From Magnetovibrio sp. (lineage in GTDB: Bacteria; Pseudomonadota; Alphaproteobacteria; Rhodospirillales; Magnetovibrionaceae), in contig JAESUA010000285.1 of NCBI GenBank assembly GCA_016763255.1, forward strand, positions 1 through 8,579: a stretch of 8,579 bases of DNA, given 5' to 3'. A program made the translations under genes and the position numbers. The stretch's first letter is position 1; the number at the start of each line of letters is the position of its first letter. The notes under the pieces are model-generated. The model was not told the DNA's origin. It worked only from the letters and a program-made list of their open reading frames with translations, and made no database searches. Positions 7,314 through 8,579 of this stretch are shown here, piece by piece.

Positions 7314-7342
7314 GATATATAGCACGCCCGAACGGCCCGCAA
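7314..7342 (-). promoter_or_regulatory. Possible uvrD promoter giving a leaderless transcript
   Basis: On the minus strand, TTGCGG (7342-7337) and TATATC (7319-7314) are 17 bases apart. The overlapping TATATA at 7321-7316 gives 15. Transcription would begin at or very close to the uvrD ATG at 7309, which fits the absence of a ribosome binding site. This is inference from weak consensus matches. Confidence 0.3.
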
Positions 7343-7380
7343 AGAACAGAAACGAACCGGGAACAAGCAAGGTGCTAAAC

Positions 7381-8579
7381 CTAGACGTCACGTTCTTCAT
7401 GACGGCTTTGCAAAAGTGCCCGGTTATATGCCGCCATAACGTGTTTTTCATCCACCGCGCCAAGGAACTTGCGGCTTTCCAAATCATCGACAACGGCGAT
7501 CAGGCTTTCGCCTGAATCGCGCATTGTATTCAGCGCCTCTTCCAGGTGGTCGTTACATTGCAGCATCGGCGGATTGCGGCGCACCACATCGGCGGCGTTG
7601 ATCAACACATCCATGGCCGGGTCGAACGCGGTTTCGCTGAGATCGGCCAAAGTGATGGTGCCGACCAAATGGCCCACGTCATCGACCACGAACAACTCGC
7701 CAATTTTTGAATCTTGCAAACACACCCGCAACTGCGCCAACGCCATGCCCTGGTTGACCAGTTCGGAGTTTTCTTCCATCACATCACACACCCGGATGGC
7801 GCGTAACAATGCGCTTTCGAAGCCGCCCTTGAGGTCCAGGCCACGACGCTCCAACTGCAGGGCAAAATAGTTGTTTTTGGAAATGTGCCGGGTGATGCCG
7901 GTGGAAATCACCACCGCCAACATCAGCCCCATGGTCAGCTCATAATCACCGGTCATCTCAAATATGATCAAGGTGGTCGAGATCGGCGCGCCCAAGGTCG
8001 CCGCCGCCACCGCACCCATCCCCACCAGGGTGTAGCCACCGGTACCGGGATTGAGCACCGGCCAGAGCGACGTCACGATGATGCCAAAGGCACCGCCCAA
8101 CATCGCGCCAACCACCAGCGATGGCGAAAATATACCGCCACCAAAACCAAAACCAAGGCTTAGGCCCGTGGCAATGATCTTGGCCACCAGCACCGCCACC
8201 AACAGCCACAAGGCGACGTTGCCGCTCAACGCATCATCTGTGATGCCATACCCAACGCCCAAAATTTGGGGCAGCGCCAAGGCCATCAAGCCCACCAAAA
8301 AACCCGCAATACCGGGACGGATCCACACCGGCCCCGGCAGTTTTTGCGCCACATCTTGGGCGGTAAAAATGGCCCGCAACAATAGGCTGGCGGCCAACCC
8401 GGCAAGGATACCCAAAACGATAAAGGCGGGAAATTCAAGATACGAGGTGATCTGATGAGGCGGCAATACAAACGCCGGGAAATCACCATAATACGCCCGA
8501 GACACCGCGGTTCCGGTGACCGAGGCAATCACCACTGGGGCAAAAGCCTTCAGCGCGTAATGGCCGATCACCACTTCAC
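7381..8579 (-). CDS. CLC-type chloride transporter with C-terminal CBS pair, 5' end outside window
   Basis: The frame is open at the right edge and ends with TAG at 7381-7383, leaving 398 or more residues of a CLC-family chloride channel or Cl-/H+ antiporter. The visible part begins at EVVIGHYALKAFAPVVIASVTGT, which follows the gating GREGP segment of CLC proteins; that segment and the GSGIP selectivity loop lie outside the window. The second anion-binding segment GFGGGIFSPSLVVGAMLGG is present (about 144-162 counted from 8574), then GAPISTTLIIFEMTGDYEL (195-213). The C-terminal 135 residues hold two CBS domains (about 262-315 and 328-385), which usually regulate transport by binding adenosine ligands. 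At the place of the usual chloride-coordinating tyrosine (SIYTLKL in many relatives) this protein reads NYFALQL, so a phenylalanine may replace it, with a tyrosine just before. Whether it is a channel or exchanger cannot be decided from this part. Confidence 0.93.
   Translation of the reverse strand, partial: EVVIGHYALKAFAPVVIASVTGTAVSRAYYGDFPAFVLPPHQITSYLEFPAFIVLGILAGLAASLLLRAIFTAQDVAQKLPGPVWIRPGIAGFLVGLMALALPQILGVGYGITDDALSGNVALWLLVAVLVAKIIATGLSLGFGFGGGIFSPSLVVGAMLGGAFGIIVTSLWPVLNPGTGGYTLVGMGAVAAATLGAPISTTLIIFEMTGDYELTMGLMLAVVISTGITRHISKNNYFALQLERRGLDLKGGFESALLRAIRVCDVMEENSELVNQGMALAQLRVCLQDSKIGELFVVDDVGHLVGTITLADLSETAFDPAMDVLINAADVVRRNPPMLQCNDHLEEALNTMRDSGESLIAVVDDLESRKFLGAVDEKHVMAAYNRALLQSRHEERDV

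Noticed and set aside
6158..7378. A 406-codon open frame on the plus strand
   Set aside because: It lies wholly opposite uvrD, whose motifs are all intact. The plus-strand product has no recognisable domain and reflects codon bias on the true strand.

Overview
The window looks like chromosomal housekeeping DNA from an alphaproteobacterium, probably a Rhodospirillales-like marine or aquatic lineage. This rests on overall protein character (PrmA, UvrD with a C-terminal Tudor-like domain, CLC with CBS domains, a receiver-first histidine kinase) and on moderate GC, roughly 50-58% where I counted by hand. The genus cannot be fixed from the sequence. No phage, insertion sequence, CRISPR array, tRNA or rRNA was found. 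Most of the DNA is tightly packed ordinary genes, and I do not see a clearly new multi-gene system.

Layout. Positions 1-748 (minus) hold the 5' part of a multi-pass membrane protein resembling the N-terminal membrane domain of large MscS-type channels. Its last ~45 codons inside the window instead read like a TonB-dependent receptor, and GC rises there to about 68%, so a chimeric join near 130-150 is suspected. After a ~210-base divergent intergenic region comes an overlapping azlC-azlD pair (962-2051, plus), a two-subunit branched-chain amino-acid exporter. Converging on it with only four bases between is a receiver-histidine kinase gene (2056-3173, minus), broken by a one-base deletion exactly at the N box. 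A short gene for a membrane-anchored coiled-coil protein follows (3413-3742, plus).

The second half is mostly minus strand: a clcA-like chloride transporter (running off the right edge), then uvrD, then prmA. Between uvrD and prmA, on the opposite strand, lies a 30-codon gene (4899-4991) with a strong ribosome binding site encoding one membrane helix. It was found by reading the intergenic region directly.

The genes do not form one pathway. AzlC and AzlD work together; the CLC transporter and the MscS-like protein both concern ions or osmotic state; UvrD repairs DNA; PrmA methylates ribosomal protein L11. Points deserving a second look are the chimeric left end, the kinase frameshift, the 30-residue membrane protein, and several short palindromes in the AT-rich intergenic regions.
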